A stretch of 36,522 nucleotides of DNA from a virus. The translations under genes were made by a program, and so were the position numbers. Positions 1 to 8,942 of this stretch are shown here, piece after piece; position 1 is the first letter of the stretch, and every line of letters begins with the position of its first letter. The stretch covers positions 1 through 36,522 of IMG/VR virus record IMGVR_UViG_3300017717_000024; one strand, 5' to 3'. The notes below the pieces were generated by a model. That model was not told the DNA's origin, made no database searches, and saw nothing but the letters and a program-made list of their open reading frames with translations.

Positions 1-1308
1 ACCGCTATTTCAGCGACTAAGTTAATTGTAAAAAGCGAAATTGCAGCCGCAGCGGCAGCCGGGCTGCTCATACCAGGAGGTGGTGTAACAACATATGCAA
101 ACATAGCAGCTCTACCTAGCTCAGGAAATACTGGTGGAGACCTAGCATTTGTAACGGATGTGAAAGCTTTTTATGGCTGGGACGGTACGGAGTGGGATAG
201 AGTTTTTTCAGGGAAAAATATGCTTCCTGAGTTTACTACTAGTCCAGCAGCTTCCTACAACCTAGCATCTGACGGCACAGCAACTACTGTTACTGTAGCT
301 GCTACAGACCCCGAAGGATTTGCTGTTAGCTATAGTCACGATACCTCTCCAACTAATCAAGCTCAAGCTACAATTACTCAGAGCGGGGGTACATTTACAG
401 TAACTCCTAGTACTACTGAGTCTAATGCCGGAACATTTACAGCTAGATTTAAGGCTTTTGATGGTGTAAGAACGAACAGCGTTTCTTCGACATTTGGGCT
501 TAATTTTCAACAATTCTTTGCTCCACAAAGCTTATCATCAGCAACACTTATTAATTCAGGAGGTAACGCGCACGGCGCGGGCTTGCCCAGAGGTTTTGGA
601 GTCGATGCCAGCAATAGAATTTACTATGTTAATTTTAGCACAAGTACCCTCTATCAATGGGACATTAGCAATATTATTAGTGAAGAAACAGCTAGTCCAA
701 GTGGGGGGGTAAATTCGATTAGCTCCGTAAGCATACCGGGAACTCTAACAAATACTTACTATATGGGCATTTGCATTTCAAGAAATGGTAACTACGTTTT
801 TATTGCGGATTCATCTGCTACCTATGTGACACTCAAAAGATATGAGCTTACAACTGCTTTTGATATATCAACTATACAATCACCTTCCACAGACACTTTC
901 GCGGGGTCCATGTCCGGATACGTATTTAGTCTAAGTATTTCAGAAGATGGAACTATTTTATATATGGGAGAAAGCGGCGGGCGAATACGCAAACTCGTTA
1001 TGACAACTGCATTTGACCTTAGCACAGCAAGTATTACACAGTCAACATCAGCGGATGGTAATACTGTTCAATATCTGGATCCAACCGGAACCAGAGTTCT
1101 TGACGCTATATATACAGCTTCAGGCAATTCATCATTTGGGGATAGGCTATTAAGCACACCTCACGATTTATCTACTATGGGTTCACGAAGTAATGTAACT
1201 ACTGCTACAACTTCTCAAGTGGCAATGGGTGCTTGGACAGCAGATGGTAACTATGCAATAATTGGAAGTCAGAGCACGGATAATATTTTCATATATAAAC
1301 TAACTTAA
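1..1308 (+). CDS. Tail-fibre/structural protein, C-terminal part (5' end outside window)
   Basis: The reading frame is open from base 1, so the gene starts left of the window; the ATG at 160 is internal. The first 50 residues contain an Ala-rich stretch and then a TYANIAALPSSGNTGGD...FYGWDGTEWDR-type segment, a pattern I associate with phage virion/tail proteins that end a structural domain with 'WDGTEW'. A Thr/Ser-rich cadherin- or Ig-like beta segment follows (TVTVAATDPEGFAVSYS), and then repeated units such as 'ISEDGTILYMGESGG' and 'WTADGNYAIIGSQ' that look like a beta-propeller. There are no Cys-rich or membrane segments. It is the only structural gene here and the last plus-strand gene before a convergent terminator, so the virion module probably lies to the left. 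A host-binding role is inferred. Confidence 0.7.
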   Translation, partial: TAISATKLIVKSEIAAAAAAGLLIPGGGVTTYANIAALPSSGNTGGDLAFVTDVKAFYGWDGTEWDRVFSGKNMLPEFTTSPAASYNLASDGTATTVTVAATDPEGFAVSYSHDTSPTNQAQATITQSGGTFTVTPSTTESNAGTFTARFKAFDGVRTNSVSSTFGLNFQQFFAPQSLSSATLINSGGNAHGAGLPRGFGVDASNRIYYVNFSTSTLYQWDISNIISEETASPSGGVNSISSVSIPGTLTNTYYMGICISRNGNYVFIADSSATYVTLKRYELTTAFDISTIQSPSTDTFAGSMSGYVFSLSISEDGTILYMGESGGRIRKLVMTTAFDLSTASITQSTSADGNTVQYLDPTGTRVLDAIYTASGNSSFGDRLLSTPHDLSTMGSRSNVTTATTSQVAMGAWTADGNYAIIGSQSTDNIFIYKLT

Positions 1309-1324
1309 CCGTGTGAAGTAGTAA

Positions 1325-1351
1325 TAAAAAAGGGGCCTAAGCCCCTTTTAT
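1325..1351. terminator. Bidirectional Rho-independent terminator
   Basis: A nine-base-pair stem, AAAAGGGGC / GCCCCTTTT, with loop CTAA. The A-run and T-run flank it symmetrically, so it can end transcription in both directions. It sits exactly between the converging tail gene (+) and the nrdBA-side operon (-). Confidence 0.85.
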
Positions 1352-1352
1352 G

Positions 1353-1574
1353 TTACTCCTCTCCAGATGATAATGAAACATCTAGATCTGTTACAAATCC
1401 GTCTTTTGCTCTAGTGAGCTGATGGCTTTTTGCTCTTAGAGGAGCTAATTGAGATTCAATATCTTGAATTTGATTTACAAGGTATTTCTGCTCGTCTGTA
1501 AGATCTGCAATAGGATACTCTTTCCCATTGAAGGTTAATACAGGATTTTCTTCAGTTTGATCAACTTCAGCCAT
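1353..1574 (-). CDS. Small conserved phage protein (DUF6447-like), 73 aa
   Basis: Acidic 73-residue protein beginning MAEVDQTEENPVLT with the core 'FNGKEYPIADLTDEQK', followed by a helical, probably coiled segment with alternating hydrophobics (LVNQIQDIESQLAPLRAKSHQL). The core resembles the short 'NGKEY...LSDEQK' proteins (DUF6447-like) seen in marine T4-like phages; no function is known. I chose the ATG at 1574 over the longer frame from 1607 because AAGGAA precedes it at good spacing and the longer version would overlap nrdB. It is the last gene of the nrdAB transcription unit, just before the terminator. Confidence 0.65.
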   Translation of the reverse strand: MAEVDQTEENPVLTFNGKEYPIADLTDEQKYLVNQIQDIESQLAPLRAKSHQLTRAKDGFVTDLDVSLSSGEE

Positions 1575-1585
1575 AATAAGGTTCC

Positions 1586-2545
1586 TTATTTGAATATATC
1601 TTGCCAATTACCTGTAGTACTAGCGCGCGAGTACTCAGTGGCACGGTTCTCGAAAAAATTAGCGTGTTCTACGCCATTCAACATATAGTCTAGCCAAGGA
1701 AGAGGATTTTCTTCACTTGAAAAGATTTTCTTCATTCCTAAGCCTAGAAGCCTACGATCCGCAATATAACGAATATACGCTTTTACTTCCTCTGCTGTGA
1801 GTTCTGGTACATCAGCACCCTCAAAACATAGAGCAATAAAGGCATCTTCCAACTCTACTGTTCGCTCTGCGGCACAATAGATCTCGTACTTTAGATCATC
1901 ATTCCATAACTCAGGATTCTCTTGTATAAAAGTTCTGAACAATTGTGACATTCCTTCAACATGAAGAGTCTCGTCGCGAATTGACCATGTAACAATTTGT
2001 CCCATACCTTTCATTAAGTTATGACGAGGAAAGTTCAGTAGAATAGCAAAACTACTAAACAACTGTACTCCCTCAGTAAATCCGGAATAGATAGCCATGG
2101 TTTTTGCAATATCCATAGGTGTATCCATTCCAAAATTACTTAAATGCTCATGCTTATCAAGCATAGCTTTGTGCTCAAAGAATTTTTGATATTCATCATC
2201 TCCGAACCCAAGTGTTTCCAAAAGCAACGAATATGCTTCCTGGTGCACTGCCTCCATAGCAGCAAACGCAGATAGCATCATTCGTACTTCGGGCTGCTTA
2301 AACGTAGGTAGATAGTGCTTTGCATATCCACAACATACATCTACATCAGCTTGAGTAAAGAAACGAAAGATGCTCGAAAGCAGTCTTCGGTTTCCATCAC
2401 TCATTTTCTCCCTATAGTCCTTTAGGTCATCTGCTAGATTGACTTCATCAGGAAGCCAATGCATGTGCTGTTGAGTTTTATAGTGCTCAAAAGCCCACGG
2501 ATAGTTAAAAGGTTTGTAGTATTCTCTTTCTGTCAATAAGTCCAT
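1586..2545 (-). CDS. nrdB: Ribonucleotide reductase class I, beta subunit
   Basis: 319-residue class I RNR small subunit, which carries the di-iron/tyrosyl-radical cofactor used by NrdA to reduce ribonucleotides. The ferritin-like core shows 'MEAVHQEAYS' (Glu, His three residues later, radical Tyr seven residues after the Glu), a further Glu in 'FTEGVQLFSS', and 'WSIRDETLHVEGM' with the Glu and His of the second metal half-site. The extreme C-terminus (GNWQDIFK) is the tail that docks in NrdA. The ATG at 2545 is used: it lies 1 nt beyond the nrdA stop codon, indicating coupling; the longer frame from 2590 would add 15 residues inside nrdA. All catalytic residues I can check are present, so it should be active. 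It forms a transcription unit with nrdA and the exonucleases upstream. Confidence 0.95.
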   Translation of the reverse strand: MDLLTEREYYKPFNYPWAFEHYKTQQHMHWLPDEVNLADDLKDYREKMSDGNRRLLSSIFRFFTQADVDVCCGYAKHYLPTFKQPEVRMMLSAFAAMEAVHQEAYSLLLETLGFGDDEYQKFFEHKAMLDKHEHLSNFGMDTPMDIAKTMAIYSGFTEGVQLFSSFAILLNFPRHNLMKGMGQIVTWSIRDETLHVEGMSQLFRTFIQENPELWNDDLKYEIYCAAERTVELEDAFIALCFEGADVPELTAEEVKAYIRYIADRRLLGLGMKKIFSSEENPLPWLDYMLNGVEHANFFENRATEYSRASTTGNWQDIFK

Positions 2546-2546
2546 T

Positions 2547-4316
2547 TTATCCCTCACACGCCAGACAACCATCGTCGTCAATACTTTCAAAGATTTGTCT
2601 TCGCAGAGCTTCGTCTGAAACGGTTTCCGCTCTCTTATACGCTTCGCTGCGTAGATAGTAAAGAGTTTTCACTCCTCTTTTCCAAGCCATCATATGAGTG
2701 GCGTGAAGTTCCTGTTTAGATACATTTGCAGGAAAGAATACATTTAGCGATTGACTCTGGCAAATATACTCTTGTCTGTCTGCTGCCATTTCGATGACCC
2801 ATCGCTGGTCTAGCTCAACAGCCGTTTTAAATACATCTTTGTTCCAATCATCCAAAAAGTCTAGATGTTGTACTGAACCGCCATTGGTTACAATACTCTT
2901 CCATACTTCCTCTGTATCTTGGTCTAAGTCTTGCAAAACATTTTCAAGATACTCGTTTTTAAGTAGGCTAGAACCGCTTTTAGTTTTTTGAGTAAAAGCG
3001 TTAGCCCTATAAGGCTCAATTGAAGGAGAAGTATTCCCACAGATAATACTGCTACTGGCATTAGGAGCAATAGCCAAAAGATGAGCGTTACGCACGCCAT
3101 AGCCTTCTCCATCAGGGCACTCACCTCTCTCTTCTGCCAATTGTCGTGTTGCACGTACTGCCTCCGATTTAATATGCTGAAACATCTGTAAGTTTCTGCC
3201 CTTTGCCATAGCACTCTCAAATGGAATACTATGACGTTGAAGATGAGCATGAAATCCCATTGCACCCAATCCCAGGCTTCGCTCTCTCATCGCACTAAAC
3301 TTAGCACGAGATAACTGGTCTGGAGCATGTTGCACAAAGTATTCGATAACATTGTCCAACATACGAACTAGGTCAGGAATAAAATTAGGTTCATTTTTCC
3401 ACTCATCGTACTCTTCTAGATTTACACTAGACAGGCAGCATACCGCTGTGCGGTCCTTGTCTGTAGGAAGTGTAATCTCTGAACATAGATTAGAGTGATG
3501 AACACTTAGTCCTAAATCCTGTTGAAATTCTGGCAAACCCTCTTCTACAGTATCACTGAACATAATGTAAGGTTCTCCTGTTTCCACTCGATTTTGGATA
3601 AGTTTTACCCAAAGTGTTTTTGCAGATACAGTTTTCGTAACTTTACCAGAATGCGGGTCTACTAGATCCCAAGAATCGTCAAAACCTTCATAGCGTGTGG
3701 CATTCTCAATCAATTCCATAAATTTGTCAGATATAAGGACGCCATGATGAAGATTAACAGACTTTCTGTTAATATCACCGCCTGTAGGTTTACGAATATC
3801 CAGAAACTCTTCAATTTCTGGGTGAGAGATGTCAAGATATGCTGCATAGCTTCCTCTTCGTGTTACACCCTGTGAGAATGCTAGCATCTCAGCATCCACT
3901 ACTTTTAGAAACGGAATTACTCCCGTACTTTCGGAGCCATTGCTCGTTTTCGAGCCTACACTCCGGACCCCGTTCCAACATCCACCAACCCCGCCACCTA
4001 CTGAAGATAGGTATGCGTTTTCGGTATAGTGATTGGTAATGCCTTCTCTGCTATCATCAACATAGTTCAGAAAGCAACTGATAGGCATACCCCTTTTTGT
4101 GCCCCCATTCGACAGAATAGGTGTAGAAAACATAAACCACAGCTTACTAGCGTAGTCATACAATCTCTGTGCGTGTGCATCATTATCTGCGAATGCTTTA
4201 GCAGCGCGAGCAAATGCATCTTGAGGAGAAGACTCTCCATCTACTAAGTATCTATCTTCCAAAGTTTTTATACTGAATTCAGAAAGATACTTATCTCTAT
4301 TATAACTAAGCTGCAT
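2547..4316 (-). CDS. nrdA: Ribonucleotide reductase class I, alpha subunit (no ATP-cone)
   Basis: 589-residue catalytic subunit that makes dNDPs. Key residues are visible: the first active-site Cys in 'GMPISCFLNYVDD' (about residue 80), the thiyl-radical Cys in 'SNLCSEITLPT' (about 280), the partner Cys in 'AVCCLSSVNLEEY', the Tyr pair in 'KTLYYLRSEA' that passes the radical, and a C-terminal CxxC (GCLACEG) reduced by glutaredoxin/thioredoxin. It is much shorter than E. coli NrdA (about 760) because the N-terminal ATP-cone (allosteric activity site) is missing: the protein starts almost directly in the ten-stranded barrel region. Such truncated enzymes are expected to lack dATP shut-off, which suits phage replication (family knowledge). 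The start ATG overlaps the end of the upstream exonuclease gene. A phage glutaredoxin lies at 23336. Confidence 0.95.
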   Translation of the reverse strand: MQLSYNRDKYLSEFSIKTLEDRYLVDGESSPQDAFARAAKAFADNDAHAQRLYDYASKLWFMFSTPILSNGGTKRGMPISCFLNYVDDSREGITNHYTENAYLSSVGGGVGGCWNGVRSVGSKTSNGSESTGVIPFLKVVDAEMLAFSQGVTRRGSYAAYLDISHPEIEEFLDIRKPTGGDINRKSVNLHHGVLISDKFMELIENATRYEGFDDSWDLVDPHSGKVTKTVSAKTLWVKLIQNRVETGEPYIMFSDTVEEGLPEFQQDLGLSVHHSNLCSEITLPTDKDRTAVCCLSSVNLEEYDEWKNEPNFIPDLVRMLDNVIEYFVQHAPDQLSRAKFSAMRERSLGLGAMGFHAHLQRHSIPFESAMAKGRNLQMFQHIKSEAVRATRQLAEERGECPDGEGYGVRNAHLLAIAPNASSSIICGNTSPSIEPYRANAFTQKTKSGSSLLKNEYLENVLQDLDQDTEEVWKSIVTNGGSVQHLDFLDDWNKDVFKTAVELDQRWVIEMAADRQEYICQSQSLNVFFPANVSKQELHATHMMAWKRGVKTLYYLRSEAYKRAETVSDEALRRQIFESIDDDGCLACEG

Positions 4317-5145
4317 CGAGCAAACTCCTTATCTCTGATATATTATCAGCCCCAATTGCATCATCGCAATATGTAATTAAATCCATCAATTCGTAGTTCT
4401 GGGCTATTTGCTCGTAGTTTTCATTCAATGACTCAATATATTTATACCTCCCTGGGATAGGGCAAGCATCATAAATATTTAAGGCATCTCCGTACTCCTT
4501 AATTAACCCCAACGCTCTTTTTGGTCCAATACCTGGAATGCCGGGAACATTATCTCCCTTATCTCCAGTAAGACACTTGAGTGAGATATACTCTTCTGGA
4601 CTCACATCATAGTGTGTACTCCAGTTTTCTAACGTCACTTCTTTTCTAGTTACATAGGAAAATCTTCCTACATTCTCTTGTATTAGTAAATCCCAGTCTC
4701 GGTCACTGGAAATTAACCAAATATACTCTAAACCGTATCTTTCTCTTTCTTTAACTAGATGTGCTGCTATATCATCGGCCTCTACCCCCTTGAATCTTAG
4801 CAGGGGGTGATCCTCTTTTAATACAGCTAAAGAGGCTTCATACTCCTCAAAAAACTCTTCAAACGCTATCTTTTCTTCTTCGGATTGGTCTGCGAATTTA
4901 TCCTTTCTATTCTGTTTATAGTCAGGACTAATTTGTTTTCTGTAGGTAGAAGAGCCCCAGTCTGCCGTCATTATAATTTTTTCACAATCATAAGAGCGGG
5001 CTAAGGATTCTACAGTTCGCTGGTACTCATACCGGAAGTCTGTTCGTCCTTGGTGCTTCCATCTAAAAGCTAAATTAAGCGCATCTACTATTAGTGCACA
5101 ATTTGGATTTTTATTATTTACTTTCTCTGAAAAATTAAACGCCAT
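4306..5145 (-). CDS. FEN1/T5 D15-like 5'-3' exonuclease
   Basis: 279-residue structure-specific 5' nuclease of the PIN/FEN family, expected to remove RNA primers and 5' flaps. The acidic metal-binding motifs are visible in order: 'VDALNLAFRWKH' (about 20), the arch segment with 'DWGSSTYRKQISPDYKQNRK' (about 62), 'GVEADDIAAHL' (about 120), 'ISSDRDWDLL' (about 145), and the helix-three-turn-helix 'TGDKGDNVPGIPGIGPKRA' (about 190) that binds duplex DNA. Length fits T5 D15 and T4 RNase H. The family-A polymerase at 12948 shows no 5'-nuclease domain, so this separate gene likely supplies that activity, as in T5. It overlaps nrdA downstream by 11 nt and the nuclease gene upstream by 11 nt. Confidence 0.93.
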   Translation of the reverse strand: MAFNFSEKVNNKNPNCALIVDALNLAFRWKHQGRTDFRYEYQRTVESLARSYDCEKIIMTADWGSSTYRKQISPDYKQNRKDKFADQSEEEKIAFEEFFEEYEASLAVLKEDHPLLRFKGVEADDIAAHLVKERERYGLEYIWLISSDRDWDLLIQENVGRFSYVTRKEVTLENWSTHYDVSPEEYISLKCLTGDKGDNVPGIPGIGPKRALGLIKEYGDALNIYDACPIPGRYKYIESLNENYEQIAQNYELMDLITYCDDAIGADNISEIRSLLDAA

Positions 5146-5581
5146 ATAAAAAATCCATTTCCTCTACTTCTAGCCAGTCTTCGGCTAGTAGCACATAACA
5201 ATCTAAAAATTTAATCTGCATGTATTGTAGGGTTTTCACGGGCTCTTCTTCTGTGACTACAAATACGGGCGATCTATTATACTTGAAGAATAGCAGAGGC
5301 TCTTGATTACCGCCTATTGCTTGCTCTTTTAGTTTTTTCCACCATTTAATTAAGTTATTAGTTTTAGGTGCTGTAAATATTCTATCTGTTAAAGGAGACT
5401 CTGCATAGTTTTTTACTTCTATGCAGAATCTGTTTTTCTCGTGTGGTACATAGAGATCACCTTTTAAGTACTCAAGAGCGCCTGAATTAGGCACTCTCTC
5501 AAACTGAAGATCAGTGTACTCTCTAAGCATATCTCTTACAATATACTCACCTCTAGCACCTTTTGCTCTTGAATCAACCAT
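5135..5581 (-). CDS. PD-(D/E)XK-type nuclease (VRR/Holliday-resolvase-like)
   Basis: 148 residues. The start 'MVDSRAKGARGEYIVRDML' has the conserved Lys-Gly...Gly-Glu of Hjc/VRR-type nucleases, followed by the catalytic core 'KGDLYVPHE...FCIEVKNY', that is D-(x)n-ExK, in the right spacing for a PD-(D/E)XK fold. It may cut branched DNA such as Holliday junctions or recombination intermediates; this is inference from the fold and from its place between the FEN-like nuclease and the SbcC-like ATPase. The ATG at 5581 is preceded by the SbcC stop at a 1-nt gap, so the genes are tightly coupled. I cannot tell resolvase from another PD-(D/E)XK activity from sequence alone. Confidence 0.75.
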   Translation of the reverse strand: MVDSRAKGARGEYIVRDMLREYTDLQFERVPNSGALEYLKGDLYVPHEKNRFCIEVKNYAESPLTDRIFTAPKTNNLIKWWKKLKEQAIGGNQEPLLFFKYNRSPVFVVTEEEPVKTLQYMQIKFLDCYVLLAEDWLEVEEMDFLYGV

Positions 5582-5582
5582 A

Positions 5583-7385
5583 CTACTTGTCTAATGCACT
5601 TACATTGCCTTGTTTTACTACTTCAATTTTTTCAAGCAACGGATGGGTCCAGCCATGAGAAACTACATAAGTATTAAGCTCTTCTGTAAGCAAAACTTCT
5701 ACTAGCTTCTCTCGTCCTGTGTCATCCAGTACATTAATAACTTCATCTAAGAATAGTATATTAATTCTAGACTTAGAGATACTACTCATTAGCTTTCGAA
5801 TCGCTATGAGAGTAGCCGTATTTACTCTAGCTAATTCTCCAGAAGAGAGGGCTAGAATATCTACTACATTTTCATTGTCTGTTATCTGTACATTTAGTTT
5901 ATCATTTGAAACAATAAACTGTAGTGTAAAACGTCCATCGGATAGCTCTGCAAGGTACGTGTTAGCTAGCTCTTCTAATTCTTTTACAAGATTTTCTATT
6001 TTGTATGCTAGTAATCCATTCGTACTAAATGCTTTTTTAAGTACATCTAAGTTAGAGTCCAGGTCTCGTTGTTGCTCTAATACTTGCTGAGCCTTTTTTA
6101 AGTTATCCAAAAAACCATCTGTCTGAGCCTGAATAATCTCTATACGAGTATTCGCTCTTGTTCGGGCTTCGTTCTCTCTAGAGACTCTATCAATCTCTAG
6201 TTTAGCTTCTTTTAATTGTGACGTAACTGCGGTCAGTCTATCTTCTAGTTCGTTTTTATCTAATATTTGATTTGGCAAAGAGTTGTCTATACCTCTATAA
6301 AGGTCTTCCCACTCCTTCTGTGCTTTAGATAAATTAATTCTAGAAGTATTGTTTCTTTTTATCTGCCGTATCATGTCTTCATTAAAGTCTTTATCGCTAT
6401 CTAGCTTAGCTAGCCTAGTCTTTTCGGACTGCAACAACTCATTCTTAAACTCTGCATCAATATCTTGTTCACAGGTAGGACACTTATCCCCTAGCCTTAG
6501 TAGCTTGTCTAGCATGGTGTTCGCAGACTTTATTCCTGCGTTTAGCTGTCCTAAGTCGCTCTGATACTTATCATAGGACTCAGCAGGGGGCAACTGATGT
6601 AAAGCAGTCTGTACCTGGTTAATATCTATGCTGGACAGCATATTTTTATATTGATTGTTTTGTAAGATTTTTTTATTTTTTTCGGAGATATTTTCAAGTT
6701 CTACTGATAGAGAACGGAAAGTTTTCTCATCTTCTTCCGTATCAATTTCAAAATTTAATAAAGGCAGTACTATCGTACTATCTAATTTATTATTTTGTAA
6801 CCACTTTTCAATCGTTGCAATTTCTGAGTTTACCTCGACAATCTTAGAGTTAGACTCTTTTGCTGCCTCTTTAAATACCTCAAATAAATTGACGTAGTTA
6901 TCAAGGTGAAGTAAATCAATTAAAAACTTTTTCCTGTTAGTATCGGTGGCTGTAAGAAACTGCAAGCTCGCGTTTGTATTTTGATATACAAGCTGAGAAA
7001 ACGTTTTAAAATCAATACCAATAACTTCTTGAATACTCTTATAGGTATTTGTAGCTGTATGACTAGAAATATCCTCTCCGTCTTTTTCCAGCTTTACTTT
7101 GATATTGCTTTTTCTGTCTACGCCAATACGATACTCGCTACCGTCCTTCTCAAAGCTAAGTTCTATACTATATCCGTTATTGATATAGCGATTTGGGATG
7201 TCTGCTTTTTTGATTCCTTTAGAATTCTTATTATACAAAACTTCTTCAATGATTAACGGTATGGAGGACTTCCCCATACCGTTTGTACCAATGATTTGCG
7301 TTACTGTGTTATCTTCCAGATCTAGTTCATTATCTGGTCCATAGCTGAAGCAGTTACTCCATTTCAGTTTTTTGAGCGTAATCAT
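5583..7385 (-). CDS. SbcC/Rad50-like recombination ATPase (T4 gp46, T5 D13 type)
   Basis: 600-residue SMC-like ATPase, partner of the SbcD-like nuclease encoded just upstream. Visible in order: Walker A 'IGTNGMGKSSIPL' (about 33-45); a long coiled-coil rich in E/K/L; the zinc-hook 'GDKCPTCEQDID' (CxxC, about 290); a second coiled coil; the ABC signature 'LSSGELARV' (about 515); and Walker B 'INILFLDEVINVLDD' (about 540). This is the complete family architecture with short coils, like phage gp46. The pair resects DNA ends and supports recombination-dependent replication (family knowledge). The start overlaps the sbcD-like gene by 32 nt, suggesting coupled translation and a stable stoichiometry. 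Confidence 0.94.
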   Translation of the reverse strand: MITLKKLKWSNCFSYGPDNELDLEDNTVTQIIGTNGMGKSSIPLIIEEVLYNKNSKGIKKADIPNRYINNGYSIELSFEKDGSEYRIGVDRKSNIKVKLEKDGEDISSHTATNTYKSIQEVIGIDFKTFSQLVYQNTNASLQFLTATDTNRKKFLIDLLHLDNYVNLFEVFKEAAKESNSKIVEVNSEIATIEKWLQNNKLDSTIVLPLLNFEIDTEEDEKTFRSLSVELENISEKNKKILQNNQYKNMLSSIDINQVQTALHQLPPAESYDKYQSDLGQLNAGIKSANTMLDKLLRLGDKCPTCEQDIDAEFKNELLQSEKTRLAKLDSDKDFNEDMIRQIKRNNTSRINLSKAQKEWEDLYRGIDNSLPNQILDKNELEDRLTAVTSQLKEAKLEIDRVSRENEARTRANTRIEIIQAQTDGFLDNLKKAQQVLEQQRDLDSNLDVLKKAFSTNGLLAYKIENLVKELEELANTYLAELSDGRFTLQFIVSNDKLNVQITDNENVVDILALSSGELARVNTATLIAIRKLMSSISKSRINILFLDEVINVLDDTGREKLVEVLLTEELNTYVVSHGWTHPLLEKIEVVKQGNVSALDK

Positions 7386-8313
7386 TATAAGTTCCTACTA
7401 TGTCAGCTACTTTGTTATCTGGTATTTCTAGAATATAGGTTAGATACTCTACTAGTTCTTCTTCTATGGTCATATCTTTATCAATAACCAAAGATGCCTC
7501 TGAGTTACGCTTTATTACCTTTTTATCAAGTAATTCTGAGTTTTCTACAGAAGCCAATTCTTGTATATCACCTTCTATTTCATAAATAGTATGATGATAG
7601 TCAGTAGGTATCATATCTTCTGGATTTGTAACTGTTTTACGAATAAGCTGAGGGAGATCAAAAGGCTCCCATATCCAGCTCCAATCTTTTTCATTAATAA
7701 ACAGACACCCCGTTGAGACCTCTTTTCTATGAAAGGAAGTAGTCATTGGACTTCCAGGATACACTATGTTTCTTTGAGTATTGCTATGAGCATGAAGGTC
7801 ACCTGCAAACACTACCGGAAACTCTGAAAACCTATCTAAATCTACCTCTGGCTTTACATGTGGAGGAATTTCCCCTCTAACATGAGTGAACAAAGGCTGA
7901 GAAGTGTTGAAATGCTCAATACTCTCTTTTCTGTGCAAATCTGCATAAGGAAGCACACCAAAACCTACGTCTTCATCAATGTAAGAAACATCAACTATAT
8001 GAATCAGAGGGTTAATGTCCCTACTGACTTGCTTTAGCTGACTAAAGAATGTTTTATTCTTCTTTGTTGCTTCATGATTTCCGTCGTAGATTATGGTGGG
8101 AACTTTAACATTCCGAATAAACGAAAAGTAAAGTTCCAGCTCTTCCATACTAGGCAGACGATCAAACAAGTCTCCCCCAATAATATGGGAGTCACACTGC
8201 TTGCAATAGCTATGCACTTGATCAAAGAACATATTATAGCGATTTAATGCCCACTCTCGTGGCACATTCTTTTGCCCTAGCTTAATATGCCAGTCTGCCG
8301 TAAATAAAATCAT
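7354..8313 (-). CDS. SbcD/Mre11-like nuclease (T4 gp47, T5 D12 type)
   Basis: 319-residue calcineurin-like metallophosphoesterase. Metal-binding motifs are seen in order: 'LFTADWHIKLGQ' (D-x-H, about 5), 'IIGGDLFDRLPS' (G-D, about 45), 'IYDGNHEATKK' (G-N-H, about 95), 'LFTHVRGEI' (H, about 140) and 'FAGDLHAHSNTQ' (G-D-x-H-x-H, about 170). Together with the SbcC-like ATPase it should act as a 3' exonuclease/endonuclease complex on DNA ends. The ATG overlaps the stop of the SSB-like gene (8310) by 4 nt. The long C-terminal part after the capping domain is acidic and probably contacts the ATPase (inference). Confidence 0.93.
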   Translation of the reverse strand: MILFTADWHIKLGQKNVPREWALNRYNMFFDQVHSYCKQCDSHIIGGDLFDRLPSMEELELYFSFIRNVKVPTIIYDGNHEATKKNKTFFSQLKQVSRDINPLIHIVDVSYIDEDVGFGVLPYADLHRKESIEHFNTSQPLFTHVRGEIPPHVKPEVDLDRFSEFPVVFAGDLHAHSNTQRNIVYPGSPMTTSFHRKEVSTGCLFINEKDWSWIWEPFDLPQLIRKTVTNPEDMIPTDYHHTIYEIEGDIQELASVENSELLDKKVIKRNSEASLVIDKDMTIEEELVEYLTYILEIPDNKVADIVGTYNDYAQKTEME

Positions 8314-8942
8314 CCGATTTTGAACTCTTCTTCAATGCTTTCATCAATCTCATTAGCTGCGCCAGCGTTATCACGGACGCGATCCAGCAACTCTTTTTGA
8401 GCATCTGGAGTGGGACGAGGCATAACTTCATCCATAGACTTAAGTTCAGCAATTAAAGAAAGCTCATCATCTTCCAACGCACGGGGCTTGCACTTTAATG
8501 CTTGTAGCTGGTACTCTACATTGTAGGGCAGAGGTCCAGTCTTTACTCGCTTGAAGCAAACATCCCAGCCAGTCTCAGGATCAGTAGGATCACCTAAATC
8601 TTCTGCAGCAGTAATAATTTGCTCCCACAGTTTCTTCTTTAGGTTTACAACTTTGACCTGACCATTGTCGATGCACTGAGTAGCATAGCTCCAGCCACAC
8701 TTAAGGTCGGGATAGTACTCACGAACCCAATCTTTCTCCATATTGTTGAAAGTTTCTTTATTTCGGTCAAAAGACAGACATTCGAGAGGAATATTCTTAT
8801 CATTCTCACCTTTTACCCAGTACACATATCGTGCAAGGATATCCCCTACTAGGCGGAATTTATTGTCTCCATCAGTATACTGAAAGCTGCTGATAGAACT
8901 CTTTTGGGCAGAACCCTTTTGTTGGTTAAATGAAATAGCCAT
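8310..8942 (-). CDS. Single-stranded DNA-binding protein (T4 gp32-like)
   Basis: 210 residues. Recognisable gp32-type features: a basic, flexible N-terminus; an OB-fold-like core beginning 'FRLVGDILARYVYWVKG'; several Cys (C55, C83, C90 region) that could include metal ligands; the late core segment 'ETGWDVCFKRVKTGP' followed by 'YNVEYQLQALKCKPR'; and a strongly acidic C-terminal tail (EIDESIEEEFKIG), the usual protein-interaction tail of SSBs. It lies between the gp47-like nuclease and the UvsW-like helicase, where SSB genes occur in recombination modules. It is shorter than T4 gp32 (301). Fold assignment is by motif resemblance, so the exact metal ligands are uncertain. Confidence 0.72.
   Translation of the reverse strand: MAISFNQQKGSAQKSSISSFQYTDGDNKFRLVGDILARYVYWVKGENDKNIPLECLSFDRNKETFNNMEKDWVREYYPDLKCGWSYATQCIDNGQVKVVNLKKKLWEQIITAAEDLGDPTDPETGWDVCFKRVKTGPLPYNVEYQLQALKCKPRALEDDELSLIAELKSMDEVMPRPTPDAQKELLDRVRDNAGAANEIDESIEEEFKIG

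Noticed and set aside
160-1308. Start of the tail gene at ATG 160
   Set aside because: The frame is open and coding-like from base 1 with conserved residues before 160, so the gene is truncated at the window edge.
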